A DNA stretch of 64,000 bases from Hyaloperonospora brassicae (GCA_947650285.1 CANTFL010001445.1:124001-188000); one strand, 5' to 3'. Shown: positions 1-10,924, numbered from the stretch's first letter. Made by a program: numbers and translations. The notes: generated by a model from the sequence alone, not told the origin.

Positions 1-82
1 CGCCGATACAGCCAGCGAGCAGCAAGTCAGAATCCAATTTCAGCGCTACCATCCCAGCAACAAGCAAAATGCATCTATCTAG

Positions 83-1162
83 TCACTTACATTTCAACTG
101 GCGTTGCGGAGATAGCGTGGTCGTATCAGCTTGCATCCCACGCCAACGCCGATTGCCGCCTTGACACACTGTCGCTCGCTTCTCGTCATCCTTTTGCTGA
201 TTATACGTCTCATGTAGCATGCGGTCTTCGATCGTGATCCCCCATGCGACTCCACGCGCATCGTACTGTAACGTATCTCGACTACTGCAAATCGACGTTC
301 GCGCCTCTCCCCTTTCTTCGTTCTTTCCACTCACAAGCAGCTGAACATGAATCATGCCCGTACTATGGCTCTCGCTGCTGCTGCTGTTGTTGTTGTAACT
401 ACATCCACCAGCTGGTAGCTGCCGCACCACGCTCACGCCTCTTCCAGCATCGTCGACGTCGCTCTCGACTCGCTCCGTCGTACCTGTGTCCGACCTTGTC
501 GTGTGTGCGTCCGCCACGTCTCGTGCCTCGATTTCCATTGCCTCATCCCTCGTCACTGTCGTCGAGTCACGAACTGCGTCACTGCTCGGACGCACATTAA
601 CAGCTTGATGCAAATGAATGCCGCTGGTCCCGTCCACGCTGTGTGGCCCATCTCGTGGCACGTCCATCCCCTGCACCCTCGGCAACGTCTTGCTCTTTTT
701 CAGTGGCTGGGAGCTCCCGCGCGACATGACGGACGCGGGCGTGTCGCTGCTTGCTCTGCGCGGACGAGAACGCTCGGGCGTCCCGCGTCTCGCGGCTGCA
801 GACCCACTGCTGGCGCAGGGCTCGCGCCGTTTCAAGGGCTTGGGGCGATCACTCGGTACGGCTCGAGTCGACGCTGTCGTCGTGGGCTTCGACGAGGCAC
901 AAGACCGACGTGCACATCGGTCGACGGCTGCCGGTTCGGACGTGGATGGGGAAGAGAGTCCGCTCGCGCGCGCTGGACGCACGCCGAGTGACGCGCCTAC
1001 GGAGATAACGCCCATCGCGACGCACGCGGTGAGTGTTGAGCGGGAAACTGCGGGTGGCGCTCGGGGGTCAACGAGAGAGCTCAAGTAATGGGGCGCACGA
1101 GTCGATAATATGGGCGGAAAACTGGGTACAAAATGGCCAGGAGGTGGATAATATGTACGCAC
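83..1162 (-). CDS. Hypothetical Ser/Arg/Ala-rich low-complexity protein
   Basis: An uninterrupted 359-codon frame is the longest outside mobile elements on the left side. The protein is rich in Ser, Arg, Ala, Pro and Thr and looks mostly disordered. A poly-Asn/poly-Ser tract around residues 255-265 comes from a CTG/TTG repeat near 375-395. A Lys-rich patch (around residues 150-160) could be a nuclear signal. I see no signal peptide, membrane segment or known domain. The DNA at 420-1100 is clearly more GC-rich than the flanks, which favours real coding sequence but also lengthens open frames by chance on every strand. The first Met is not certain; internal Mets near residues 50 and 145 could be the start. 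It may be one exon of a longer gene. No function is inferred. Confidence 0.35.
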   Translation of the reverse strand: MRTYYPPPGHFVPSFPPILSTRAPHYLSSLVDPRAPPAVSRSTLTACVAMGVISVGASLGVRPARASGLSSPSTSEPAAVDRCARRSCASSKPTTTASTRAVPSDRPKPLKRREPCASSGSAAARRGTPERSRPRRASSDTPASVMSRGSSQPLKKSKTLPRVQGMDVPRDGPHSVDGTSGIHLHQAVNVRPSSDAVRDSTTVTRDEAMEIEARDVADAHTTRSDTGTTERVESDVDDAGRGVSVVRQLPAGGCSYNNNSSSSESHSTGMIHVQLLVSGKNEERGEARTSICSSRDTLQYDARGVAWGITIEDRMLHETYNQQKDDEKRATVCQGGNRRWRGMQADTTTLSPQRQLKCK

Positions 1163-2498
1163 GATTCCGGAGTCCCTAATCTAGAACAATTGAGGCCAGA
1201 CGACAGAAGAATGCGGAGCACAGGCTTACGGCGCAGCGCTATTTACAATAGCGCTCGGTAAATTAACGCTTCTATTCTGTGAACGACAGGCGTTTGCAAC
1301 TTGATCGTGGATGGCGGGCTTGAGTGCGTGTTGAAATACACCGTGCGCATCGGCTAGATAGAGACATTGGGAAACGGCTGATCGACGCATCGCACGTGCA
1401 AGTTGTACGAACGAAGACGCAAATTCGTGATGTCGCGACTTTCATGAAGCCACGACATCTAGCTTCTTCATAAGTCTGTTGTCTTTTTTGCCACGGGACG
1501 TGCTAGGGCTGCCATAGCTCCAGCATGCCATGTACAAGAGAGAACAGCACTATGTGTCGACGTGCTCGATTACATCGAATTCAATAGCGGCAGACGGTTG
1601 ATCTAATGTAGCTAGGGACGCCCATCATTTGCTGACAGTAGTTTACAGTAGTTATCGCTCCTCGGGCGTTGGCTACAGATGGCGCGTTTGATCATGGCGA
1701 TCGGTCCGTAGAAAGCAGAAATAACAACAAACAAATGGTCTGGTAGAAGCCTGATAGAAGCAAAAGCCTCCCATAAACGCAAGGCAATGCTGTTGCAATC
1801 AATCTGCAGTTGTCAGACCAGTCGATGTGTCTTTGTGCATGTTAAAAAATGACCTAAAACATTCACGTAGATCGACTTGCTGCAGCCTACCAGCACTTGC
1901 CAATCTAGTCGAATAAGTGCGTGAATGAAAGTCAAAAGCGTAATGGCCCAATTTCTTAGCATATATTCATACTGAGCCTCGAGTCGGTCAGCGCCATCAT
2001 GATGCATGACAACAGCACACAGGCGTCATATGTCTAGACATGACGACGTCACCTTACGATCAAACGATTCGGCCCCCGCCTAACCGTCCGACATGCGCAC
2101 ATTACTCCGATTTGCAAGTCGTTCGCACTGGGCAGCGGAATTCTCGACTTGATAGAAAAAAGACTTTTTAAAAGCAGGGGCGCCTGTGTGGGTTGATTGT
2201 GCACTCAGGCCACACCCAAAAGAAATGTTAACAAACTTGAGGCTTTTCAGCACCACGGCGTCTGCAAGTGCAGTCGGTAACTCGACAGTCGGCGACTAAT
2301 CGCGTGCCTTTCGCCTCAGCAAGAACATACAAAGGAAGTAAAGCGAAGAGGACGCACTGCAGTACCGCGCTATTAGCGTCGTCAATGTGACTGCTGACGC
2401 TGGGGCTTGCAACGAAGGCTGTTCTCCGTCCAATGAACTCGAAAGAGCATTAACGGGCACAAGTCTTCGCGATCCTCTTAAATTAAGCCGAAGTAAGC
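1163..2498. other. Intergenic, nothing recognised
   Basis: Only short frames occur here (longest about 64 codons, 1813-2007 minus). I see no transposon domain, RNA gene or terminal repeat. Confidence 0.5.
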
Positions 2499-2503
2499 AT
2501 TTC

Positions 2504-2946
2504 TGTAACGGGGTAGCCTGTTACATGACATTGTCATTAATGAGAAAATGACAGTAAAGAATATTACGTTGAATGCTTTTTAAACAATATCACAGAGCAT
2601 GATGATATTGTTGAGATGACCGAAGGGTCTACTCATTGGTTGATACCCTGATGATATCAACGCACCAATCGCTGCTAGACGCGCGCAATGGGTGGTGAGT
2701 AGACAGCATCATACGTTAAGTTAGATTAATATAACCAAGTCAGGACGAACTGAGACACAAGAGTGATAAGACTTAATTGTATTAAATAACAGTTTTACTT
2801 TTATTGGAAACTAGAGTGTTCACTTAGTCTCCTTTCCTTCTCTGTGTAAGTGTTTACACCTAGCTGGGCACTGACCTTGACTGTCGTCAGTGAAAAATAA
2901 ACTCCGTACTGGTTGTCCAGTACGTAGTTGTCGATGCCCCGTTACA
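2504..2946 (-). mobile_element. Solo LTR of the Ty3/gypsy B family
   Basis: The reverse complement matches the two LTRs of element B, closest to the right-hand one (26515-26958). It starts TGTAACGG and ends CCGTTACA. The 5 bp on each side are identical (ATTTC at 2499-2503 and at 2947-2951), which is the direct repeat left by gypsy integration. No internal sequence lies next to it, so the element was lost by LTR-LTR recombination. The outer tip again carries a near-perfect TGTAACGG-type hairpin. Short frames crossing this LTR (2820-3005 minus, 2890-3111 plus) are not genes. Confidence 0.9.
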
Positions 2947-2951
2947 ATTTC

Positions 2952-4966
2952 GATTTCCCCATGCTCTTCTGGTAAAAAAATCGCATGTGTTTGGCCGTAT
3001 TCCAATGCCGACGTTGGCTGTATTCGAACTACAAGATCACATGACGTGTTTGAAACGGACCATTTGGCGCTACGGCTTCCTCGGACCCGAGACGCGGGTC
3101 AAGTGGTGTAGTCTGAAGCAATTGATGCAGAGCCATAGTCACATGATAATGTTGCAAGTGATCATAACTCAGAATGAAAGAAGTGAGAGGACATTTTTGA
3201 CTGCCGATGATGGGTCAAAACCAAACGCTGCAACGAAATCGGTGAGCTCCGATGCGCGCTGAGTCAACCCCTTCGCCTAGTGAAAAACATGCACGTTGAA
3301 CAGCATGGAGACTCTGCCCATGTGTGCGAGACTGAATGTATCTGTATCGTTTTCGCCACGTTTCCAGTCCCGCGTTATCACTGTAGTCTCATTTGATAAA
3401 CAAGTCCATGTTTCATTGTCCAAGGCGCGTGTATCTCCTTGTTTATTGCATCCTTTCAGTGTTCTACATCACCACTGTAAATTACTTGAGTATAGAAGGT
3501 CATGTCGGTCGTTATCGCTGACTTTTAAAGCTGTGTTTACCAGAAGATTGTGGGAGCCTCGACGCCTCCGGGTCGATTAGTATTCATATTATTGCGAGTG
3601 GCGCTTGATAAATTGAGCTCGAATGTCCGTCATGTGGTTGCGTCAGTAGCTTTATCAGGATGTATATCTGATAGGCTATCCGTGTACGGGAAAGGGTAGT
3701 GTGGAAATCAGCAAGGTGAATGTGACATCAATACAGGCACATGCCTTATCAATGAGATGGCGTCTTCTAGCTGGAGACGTCACCGACAAGTTGACTTGAA
3801 TCAGCAAGGCTCGAAAATAAGGGTGTACCACAACACTACAATTGGCCGCAGAGGATGATACTTACTATTTATACAAAGGAGTGCACTGGTCGATGTGAAG
3901 GTTCTTATCTTTGCCCCCAATAAGGTTCATGGGGCTGCCAGCAAATTCTCTTCGTCTAAGATCAAACATAGGACTTACATGCTATATCACGGCACGAGTG
4001 GAATGTAAGGTGTCATGTGACGAATGACCAAGTTTTAGCCGCCACAATCACTCGCTACTTTCCATCGCGTCTTATCTAGCAAATTGCATTGGATACTTTT
4101 GACGCATGGCAAACGTCCGTTGACTAATTCATATTGCGCCCAGACAAGTCGTGAGGTGTGTATGACCTTGCTTACACGCAACTTGGTTGCATACTTCATC
4201 GATGTGAGTGGGTATCAAATTGCCTTTCGAGCGTGCGACAGTGGCGAGCTAGATACATTCAATTAACGCAGAAGTGTCGCAACACCTCATTGTGTGGACC
4301 ATCACCTTGCACATCCATGCGCGACGCCATTTCTCTCGGTGTTGTTCGTCGCATATACCCGTCCATGCTAGTATGATCTCGTCTTGCAAGATCACAAGCA
4401 CTAAATGAATCCCACTGCATCCCAAAGAGGTAAATTTTCATTTTAACTAATCGTGGTCGTATCTTTGCAAACCCTTTTGAGCAGGAGCTACGAAAAGGAC
4501 CATCCGCTGCTCATACTCAACTACTGCGCGCTGTTGCGCTTTGTAAATTGACGATCGCATGCGAATATCAGGATCCAATGCGAGTTCCACTGTATGCGCA
4601 TATCATTGTCTTGCAATGTGAAGGCACAAAGATCAGCGTTCATACAAACAAGCCCAAACATACATGACTGTATTCATGCTGACACGATAGCTATCATAGA
4701 GCTGACAATCTGACACTTTGGCAGGCACAATAGATTCTTGTACATGGTAACATGTAGGTAGATTCGTTTACGCGTCTCCATAGATGAAAAATAGCTCCCT
4801 CTCTTTCTCTCTGCCCCATGTATCTGATGTCGCCTATAGGAATGGTTCCAGAAACGCTCACATCGTCAAGATCGCAGAAGAGGTGTACAAGGGTCGTCGC
4901 ACAAAAATTCATCGTCGGAGTTCGTGAGCGTCTCACAAGAGTGCACGATCTGGTACGCTCCAAGGT
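2952..4966. other. Intergenic, nothing recognised
   Basis: About 2 kb with only short overlapping frames in several phases (for example 3296-3580 plus, 94 codons). No domain, repeat end or RNA gene was recognised. Confidence 0.45.
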
Positions 4967-4974
4967 ATTATGCT
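4967..4974. repeat. hAT target-site duplication, left copy
   Basis: ATTATGCT abuts the left terminal inverted repeat and is repeated exactly at 8253-8260. Eight bp is the standard duplication length for hAT transposons. Confidence 0.93.
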
Positions 4975-4990
4975 TAGGGCTCCTACCCGG
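4975..4990 (+). repeat. hAT terminal inverted repeat, left
   Basis: Sixteen bp beginning TAGGGCTCC, matching the complement of 8237-8252 at 14 of 16 positions. Many hAT ends begin with a pyrimidine followed by AGGG. Confidence 0.9.
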
Positions 4991-5002
4991 ACCGGAACCC
5001 CC

Positions 5003-5080
5003 CCCGAAGGAACCCCCCGGGGGGGGGCTGGGAGGTGGGGATTGGGGGCACGTCAACCCCCCGGAGAGTCGCTGGGGTTT
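5003..5080 (+). repeat. G/C-run subterminal block, left end of hAT
   Basis: Just inside the left repeat lie runs of 6-9 C or G. On the plus strand four G-runs (5019-5027, 5030-5032, 5037-5040, 5044-5048) are separated by 2-4 nt, which fits the standard G-quadruplex rule. A comparable block is at 8155-8236. Confidence 0.75.
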
Positions 5081-5241
5081 TACATATGTATTTGTAGATA
5101 CATATCGGTATAAATTGCATAGAATCTACAACAGATCATATACACTCTCTACAAAACAACCCTCGACAACTTCTTGTACCAGTCCTGCATTCACATCAGC
5201 ATCTCAATGGTGTACCCGTTCAGAGATGCCCTTTCATCTCT

Positions 5242-7509
5242 TCAAATCAAACCACCCATCGAGAAAGCACGCTCGGAAGGGACACTGGTTGCAGGAATTG
5301 CCAGAAGGACCCTCGCCATCTTGCTCAAACTAGGAAAATCCACCTGTCGACGGTGCTAATATCCCAAATGATCCACATCCCTATCGTCCAGGTCTTCCCC
5401 CAATACTTCACAATTTCCCCGTCTACGTTGGTAATCTTCTGCCGCTTTGCATAAATGAAATCTTCAAAATCGTCGACCTCTTCTCCTGCCTCTTCAGTAG
5501 CCATGAAAACGGCTGCATGAGTGCTGTACCGGCTTGTAGCAGCAACAAAGCTCGCACGAATCATGCAAACATGGATGCCATACTGAGCGAAATGTCCCGC
5601 ATGCTTACTGAACAAAAACATCTTGATGCGTGGATCGAGAATGACGGCGTGGAGGCAAACAGGTTTCATGAGAGCCGCGTTTAGATACTTTTCAAGCTTT
5701 TGAATAATGTCTCTAGCTGGCTGTAGAAGCTCCTCCTAGTCGTAGGTCTGTTTCACCTGCAAGATTCAAATATTCTTGAACATGGATATTGATAACGCGG
5801 ATTCTCTACTTTAAAATCATAGCTTCGCACCTTTTGCAATTGAACAATGAGGACAAAAAAGATCGGGAGAGCTTTCCGAGCGTGGGGAAACGTGAACCTG
5901 CAAGACTTTCTGTGGCCTTGTTCAGAGGTTGGGGAAACATCATGATCTGTACAATCTTTTTCCATTCCTCTTTTGAAAGGGCAAATTTCTGATAATCGAT
6001 ATCGCTGAGGCAGACTCCAGTCTCGGTCGGGCTGTCGAACCGAAAAGAAAAACAACTTTAGCAATGAGTCGAAGAAACAATTCACAAGTACATACCGATA
6101 GTGCAAAAAGCGCGAGCACATCGGATAACTCGAATTGCACCGCGTTTTGACATCGGGACTCAAACAGTTAACAGTAGAAACTTGTTGATGGTATTTCACA
6201 ACTTATGCAAAACATTGGCGACATTGATCAAAAGATCGTAAAAAGACTGACATGCCGTGTATACGCTTTAGGACCGTAGCAAAGTTGACATCGAAACCAT
6301 CAGGTTGGGTGGTGATGTTGTGTACTGACATGACACATGTGGCGGCGGAGTACTCCTCTTCATTGTTGAGGTATTCTTTCCCTCCAAGGGTCGTGAGTCC
6401 ATCCATTGCAGCCAAATGGATCACGTGAGCCATGCAACCAAACAGCTGATCCTTAGGGAGAACTCCACTTGCTCCATGCGCGAAAGAGCTCCAGCCATAG
6501 CGAAGTTTGTGCTGGCATTGTCGGTAGTAATGGCAGAGAGGGATTCAACTATGCCATAATCGTACAGAACGTTGTAATGCAGTTCTGCAAAAATTTGAGC
6601 AGAATGCTCACCTGCAAAACATGATTGTTTAAAGTAAGAAGAAGATCTCGCTGTAAAATTACACAATACGCATGCAATTAGGAAAATGCACCTACTTATC
6701 ACAGCAGGAACCCCCAGCAATCGTTCTTGCATTTTCCAATCGGTGTCAATCCAATGAGCAGTGAGCGCCATCAAGAAATTCACGTTGGGTGAATTCCAAG
6801 CATTGGAAGTAATAGCGATCACTTCGACCTTAAGAAGACTGTTCTTGATGAATTCGCGATGCTGAGCATACATTCGGAAATATGGTTCTGGATGGCGTCG
6901 GTCTTTGATATCATCTGGGGTACGTTCTCGTTACAGGTGCCTAAAAGATTGATAAAAGAGCTTCGTTAGATGATGGAGAACGGCAGGCTGGCGTCAGCAA
7001 TGAAGTATCCGATATGAGTTTTGAGGTCCTTTCCGTTCAACACATTTTACGGCTTGGATCTATTCAGTCTTTTGCAAATTCAGGTTACACATGTTTCACA
7101 AGCTCACCTTCTCGAGAGTTCCCTTTTGGAAGTACTTCTGAACATATGCATTATTCTTGTCCTTCTTCTTCGGATCGCTAATATTGTGGACCTTTGTCGG
7201 GTGCTCGTTCAGTTTCTTGGTGCTGCCGGGCTTGTCAAGGATAAGGGAGCGACCACATGCACGGCCCGTCCTTTGGTTTGTGATGACTTGGCAAAGAACT
7301 TTATTGGCGTCGGCATCAGCCTCAAAATGAGCCTTAAACCCAGCTGCGTTTGGCACTTTGGGTGGTGGGATGCGCAATGGTATCGTTGAGAACGTTGGCA
7401 CTGGTTTTAGACATGGTGAATGGCACAGGTGGAGGCAAAGAGGGCAAATGTGGGCAGAGAGATGGTTTTGTCGTTTGATCCAGTGTTTTTTTACTACAGT
7501 GCTCACCAT
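5242..7509 (-). pseudogene. hAT transposase, interrupted
   Basis: Read on the minus strand the conserved order is that of a hAT transposase. A BED-like finger lies at 7330-7190 (Cys, Cys, then His-x-x-x-x-His). The DDE core follows at 6873-6421, with ITSNAWNSP and then AITTDNASTN. Next come the Cys/His-type AHVIHL segment (6433-6400), a DVKTRCNSSY motif near 6140 (usually TRWNSTY), and AVILDPRIK near 5645. The C-terminal dimerisation motif AIPATSVPSERAFS is at 5310-5260, stop at 5242-5244. An intron with GT...AG ends is likely at about 6695-6612, between the two core blocks. The C-terminal motif is in another frame from the upstream part: there is a frame slip near the C-run at 5397-5401 and an in-frame TAG at 5356-5358. 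Further breaks or introns lie near 6200 and 7000. The protein is probably not functional as it stands. Confidence 0.85.
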
Positions 7510-8080
7510 ATTTAGTGTCCGTTCAGAAATAGTGTCGCGCCGGAATTAGTGCCCTGGACACTGATTCACGTGTGAATCAATTTTTCCATACAAAAATGTT
7601 GGTTAAATTCGAACCAAGTAATCCAAATGGTAATTTTGATTGAAATACAACCAAAACAATTTCATTGTCGCACTATTGCAGATCTAATCATACACAGCAC
7701 CATTACCGGCCTTCACCAGTGACTGCATGAAGTTCGATTTACTTTTGCAAACTTAACTACGTGCCCACAAAATTAGCGGAGGTACCCTCGGCATACAAAC
7801 TCCAATTTGAGCTTAGTATATAAATTGCACTTGGTCCCCACTTCGATACACAATGGCGCAGACACTGAGTATGAATGTGCCTCAAATAGAGTCATGGACA
7901 CTAATTTTAACACACAGAAATTAGTGTCACATTACAACCAGTGTCATGGACACTATATCCTGTGCTTGGACTCGAAGGGTACTACACAAAAATCAGTGTT
8001 GCGGACACTATATACGATGTCCACTATAAGCGCGTTGCTTCGTCACGAGGCGACCTTAACACTAGTGACACTTGCACAAT
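7505..8080. repeat. Subterminal GGACACT/AGTGTCC motifs of the hAT
   Basis: The heptamer GGACACT or its complement, exact or with one change, recurs in both orientations: 7514-7520, 7531-7537, 7556-7562, 7896-7902, 7923-7929, 7940-7954 (two facing copies), 8003-8009 and about 8057-8072. hAT transposases such as those of Ac and Tag1 bind short subterminal repeats; that these are binding sites is inference. The region has no convincing coding frame. Confidence 0.6.
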
Positions 8081-8154
8081 CGATTTAAATGATGTGCGTT
8101 ACATTACCATTGGACAATTACACAAGGAAGACAGAGCACATATTGCATAGCACC

Positions 8155-8236
8155 CCGAAAACCCCCCATGTGGCCCGGGGGGTGGCGATCCCTTTGGGGG
8201 GTGGGATCTGGGGGGTGCCCTCAACCCCCAAAAAAA
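8155..8236 (+). repeat. G/C-run subterminal block, right end of hAT
   Basis: Several runs of 5-6 G (8177-8182, 8196-8201, 8210-8215) and C lie just inside the right repeat, like the block at the left end. G-runs are on the plus strand at both ends. Confidence 0.7.
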
Positions 8237-8252
8237 CCGGGTAGGAGCCCCG
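8237..8252 (-). repeat. hAT terminal inverted repeat, right
   Basis: Complementary partner of 4975-4990 and immediately followed by the duplicated octamer at 8253-8260. Confidence 0.9.
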
Positions 8253-8260
8253 ATTATGCT
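8253..8260. repeat. hAT target-site duplication, right copy
   Basis: ATTATGCT, identical to 4967-4974. Confidence 0.93.
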
Positions 8261-9425
8261 CATACAACCTTTGACAATCTAGCTAATGGAATACGAGCGC
8301 TTCGTGCAGCTAATGCACATTGATATTCGCTATTCGCTCGCCATCTTGTCCACGACAAGACATATTGCGCTGCTCGCTGCCGCTGCGTGCAAGAATCGAT
8401 GCGCACCCTTACATCGGTAAGCTACCATCATCAATAGCGCCACTGACATCTGGTATCCTCCACACGTGACGTAAAGACGTGCTACGATCTGATGTAATTC
8501 TAGCCTCTGCACAGATCCAAAGCACATTCTTGTTCGATCTGACAAGGAGAGACACAAGGCAACCGTCACATGTTTCAACATATAAACATCATTGTGAATG
8601 TGGATCGGTTTAATAACGGCTTGTGAATCGTTTCCCTTATTTTTTTCTTGTCTAAGGGCGCGACCAACGCGCAGCATTCCATCACAATGCCAATAGTTAT
8701 TCTTCTTTCTATTTCCTGATCTTTTGTCTTTTCGATCAATTCACGTGTAAAGGATCGAGTAGTGGACCACGCAAGCTGTGAGCATACTGCATATATCACA
8801 AAGGCACCGGATTACTGGGAAGGGCAACTGCGCGCTGACGCAATTCATTACAGGACGCACTACTCCTTATAACTACCTCGTAAGCTGTCCATTCGGACAC
8901 AGCCAAATCAAGATTATTGCGAAGCGGTGATGAGCCGTGGGGCAGTTTGCGTCGGTTTTTAGGCTGATCAGTACAATGTATATCAACTTTCTTAGTATAG
9001 CATATCTCATACTCCTGCCCCATGAGCTACTCAAGTAAGCGGTAGGTCACGATAGTCTGATGTCTTAATCGACACTCATACCAACGTATCATTTTAGATG
9101 CCTGTTTGATGGTAGAAAAGTGTATCAGACAGTAGCACGCATTGGCAGTGATGGCCCTTGGCAACTGCCTTTACGCAAAGCACGAACTGCGTACCGATTA
9201 TCCGAACAGGTATGTCTCACTCAAATTTGTCGTAAATTTCATAAGGTTGAGAATTTATTAAATCCCAAGAAATTTCTGATTCACGCAACATTACTTCACT
9301 TAAACCAAAATTTATAGCAATTTTAGCAGAAATAATAATAATGTTTACTAAAAGCTGTTTCCAGATTCTATCATTTGTTAGGATTTCTTCGATTTCATCT
9401 TAACGCGTATCTAAATGTTCTTAAA
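8261..9425. other. Intergenic, nothing recognised
   Basis: Short minus-strand frames (8330-8677, 8575-8799, 8796-9023) overlap in different phases and match nothing I know. The DNA becomes AT-rich after 9200. Confidence 0.45.
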
Positions 9426-9527
9426 AAATGTAAATATCATTACACAAACATTATGGTAAATCTTGATTAACTCCACCAGGTCTTAATCAAGATTTACCAA
9501 AAGGTTTGATCAATGATATTCACAATT
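9426..9527. repeat. Foldback (inverted-repeat) element
   Basis: Two arms of about 45 bp (9426-9470 and 9483-9527) are reverse complements at roughly 80% of positions. The inner 17 bp are perfect (TGGTAAATCTTGATTAA at 9454-9470 against its complement at 9483-9499) around a 12-nt spacer. It could be the remains of a MITE or a hairpin-forming locus. No coding frame and no clear duplication flank it. Confidence 0.7.
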
Positions 9528-9758
9528 CCTGCACATTGTCATCGCACTACACTACGAATGTATTCGTCGGCTGGTCTTAATATGTTATAACGGTAGAGGA
9601 GCTTAGGTGGATCGTCGAGAGTATAGATTGCTCGAAACGTTGACGTATGGAGCTGTGCATAAACACACGTTTAGACGCACGTCCACGTTGTTAAATAGAA
9701 TTGGCCAAAAATAATACCTAAGAAACGATGCCCGTCCGAAAGTTCTAGATAGCTCCTG

Positions 9759-10262
9759 TGTAAAGGGGTGAGCTTGTTACATAAAAATTGATATTTTTGT
9801 ATCATTGTTTGAGTATTATCGATTCAGATAATGTTCGATCGACATTACCCGTAAGGAGTTAGGTGGAAGGAGTATTAACCTCCGAGGGTAATATTTCTTT
9901 GATGGGTTGCTCCACCTGATGGTTTATGTTCACGGTTGATCAACCGGATTAACCACCATTCGCTGCTGTGCGCGTGCAATGGGTTGTGAGCAAGAAACGC
10001 ACATAGGAGATTGTAGTTTAATATAGTTAGCTCAAAAAATCGATTGTTTATTAAAAAATTCATATCTATATTTAATACAGTTCTACTTTTTTTCCTTAGA
10101 CAAAAAAGAGTTTTCGAAATCTGTCTAATTCGCTGTGCTTCCTCACGCCACGTGTACGTGACGTTGGGTGCACGCAACCTTGTGTTGAATTGACAGAAGG
10201 CGTGCCCCGTCACATCCGGTCCAGCAACTACTTGTGATCAGTGCTTGGGCGTGCCCGTTACA
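9759..10262 (-). mobile_element. Solo LTR of the Ty3/gypsy E type
   Basis: The reverse complement resembles the LTR of element E (58094-58483), including the TGTAACGG...CACGC start and the TACACGTGGC block, and shares the ATTCGCTGCTG...GCGCGTGCAATGGG core of the B LTRs. The left tip (9759-9781) is a mutated form of the LTR-tip hairpin. The 5 bp on each side are identical: TCCTG at 9754-9758 and at 10263-10267. The right end carries a tandem duplication. Confidence 0.8.
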
Positions 10263-10291
10263 TCCTGTCCAGCAACTACCTGTGATCAGTG
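10200..10291 (+). repeat. Tandem duplication spanning an LTR tip and its flank
   Basis: Copies at 10200-10243 and 10249-10291 both contain the LTR tip (GTGCCC...ACA) followed by the same flank (GTCCAGCAACTAC and GTGATCAGTG), with about four differences. Part of the host flank was therefore duplicated with the LTR end after insertion. Confidence 0.75.
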
Positions 10292-10390
10292 TACAACCAA
10301 ATGATGTAGCTGCCACACAGGGTTGCGGAAAAGATAGTTTCTATCAACGTTTACATGACTTTAGTTTCAAGAATGCGATCTACGCAGGCT

Positions 10391-10924
10391 CTACCGTGTC
10401 TCTACTCGTTGTTTCGTTTGTGATTCCTTTGTATCTAGAAGGTGAATATCAAGACAGCGTGTTCCACGTCCAATATCCGCGTTGATGACCTCTCTTAAGG
10501 ATTGAAGATGCGCTTCACTTTCTTCATGCCATCGTTCTTTGTGCTGTGGACACTTTCTCGCATCATATATTTCTTCTTCGACCCAGTAGCATGCGCTGTC
10601 GTGTGTTGGTATGTCATTCTTAGCTGATGCGTAGGAAACGTCGGCTACCGTACTACTGCAGACATTTGACGACGTCATTAACCGTGGAAGCTTTGTAGAG
10701 TAACAGATCGATGGGTGTGGTTTGAATGCACAAGAAAATGGTACGCTTGATCTGGTATACCACAGCAGACTTTGCTTGCTTGCTTGCTTGCGCGCTGCTT
10801 TTTGGGCACCCACATATATTCGAAATCGAAGAAGTTCGTCCAATGCCGCCATAACGCGCCTCACAATTTGGCGAAGACAGACTGATAGTACAAGATCTAC
10901 GCGCACTGAGCAGGAAATTATCAA
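10391..10924 (-). CDS. Hypothetical protein, doubtful
   Basis: An open frame of 177 codons with no domain I recognise. The C-terminal half is charged (WVEEEIYDAR, then a His/Glu-rich stretch) and looks more protein-like than the N-terminal half. A (GCTT)n run at 10775-10795 lies inside. No neighbour suggests a role. It may be an exon of a decayed gene or chance. Confidence 0.2.
   Translation of the reverse strand: MIISCSVRVDLVLSVCLRQIVRRVMAALDELLRFRIYVGAQKAARKQASKQSLLWYTRSSVPFSCAFKPHPSICYSTKLPRLMTSSNVCSSTVADVSYASAKNDIPTHDSACYWVEEEIYDARKCPQHKERWHEESEAHLQSLREVINADIGRGTRCLDIHLLDTKESQTKQRVETR

Larger units (their letters stand above)
4975..8252 (-). mobile_element. hAT DNA transposon, 3278 bp
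   Basis: The ends are inverted repeats: TAGGGCTCCTACCCGG at the left and, on the opposite strand, CGGGGCTCCTACCCGG at the right, with two mismatches in 16 bp. An exact 8-bp direct repeat flanks the element. It contains a minus-strand hAT transposase with a zinc-finger start, RNase-H-like core and C-terminal dimerisation motif, and carries G/C-run blocks just inside both ends. Subterminal GGACACT motifs cluster on the transposase 5' side. The perfect duplication and nearly intact ends suggest a fairly recent insertion, although the transposase now carries lesions. Confidence 0.93.
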
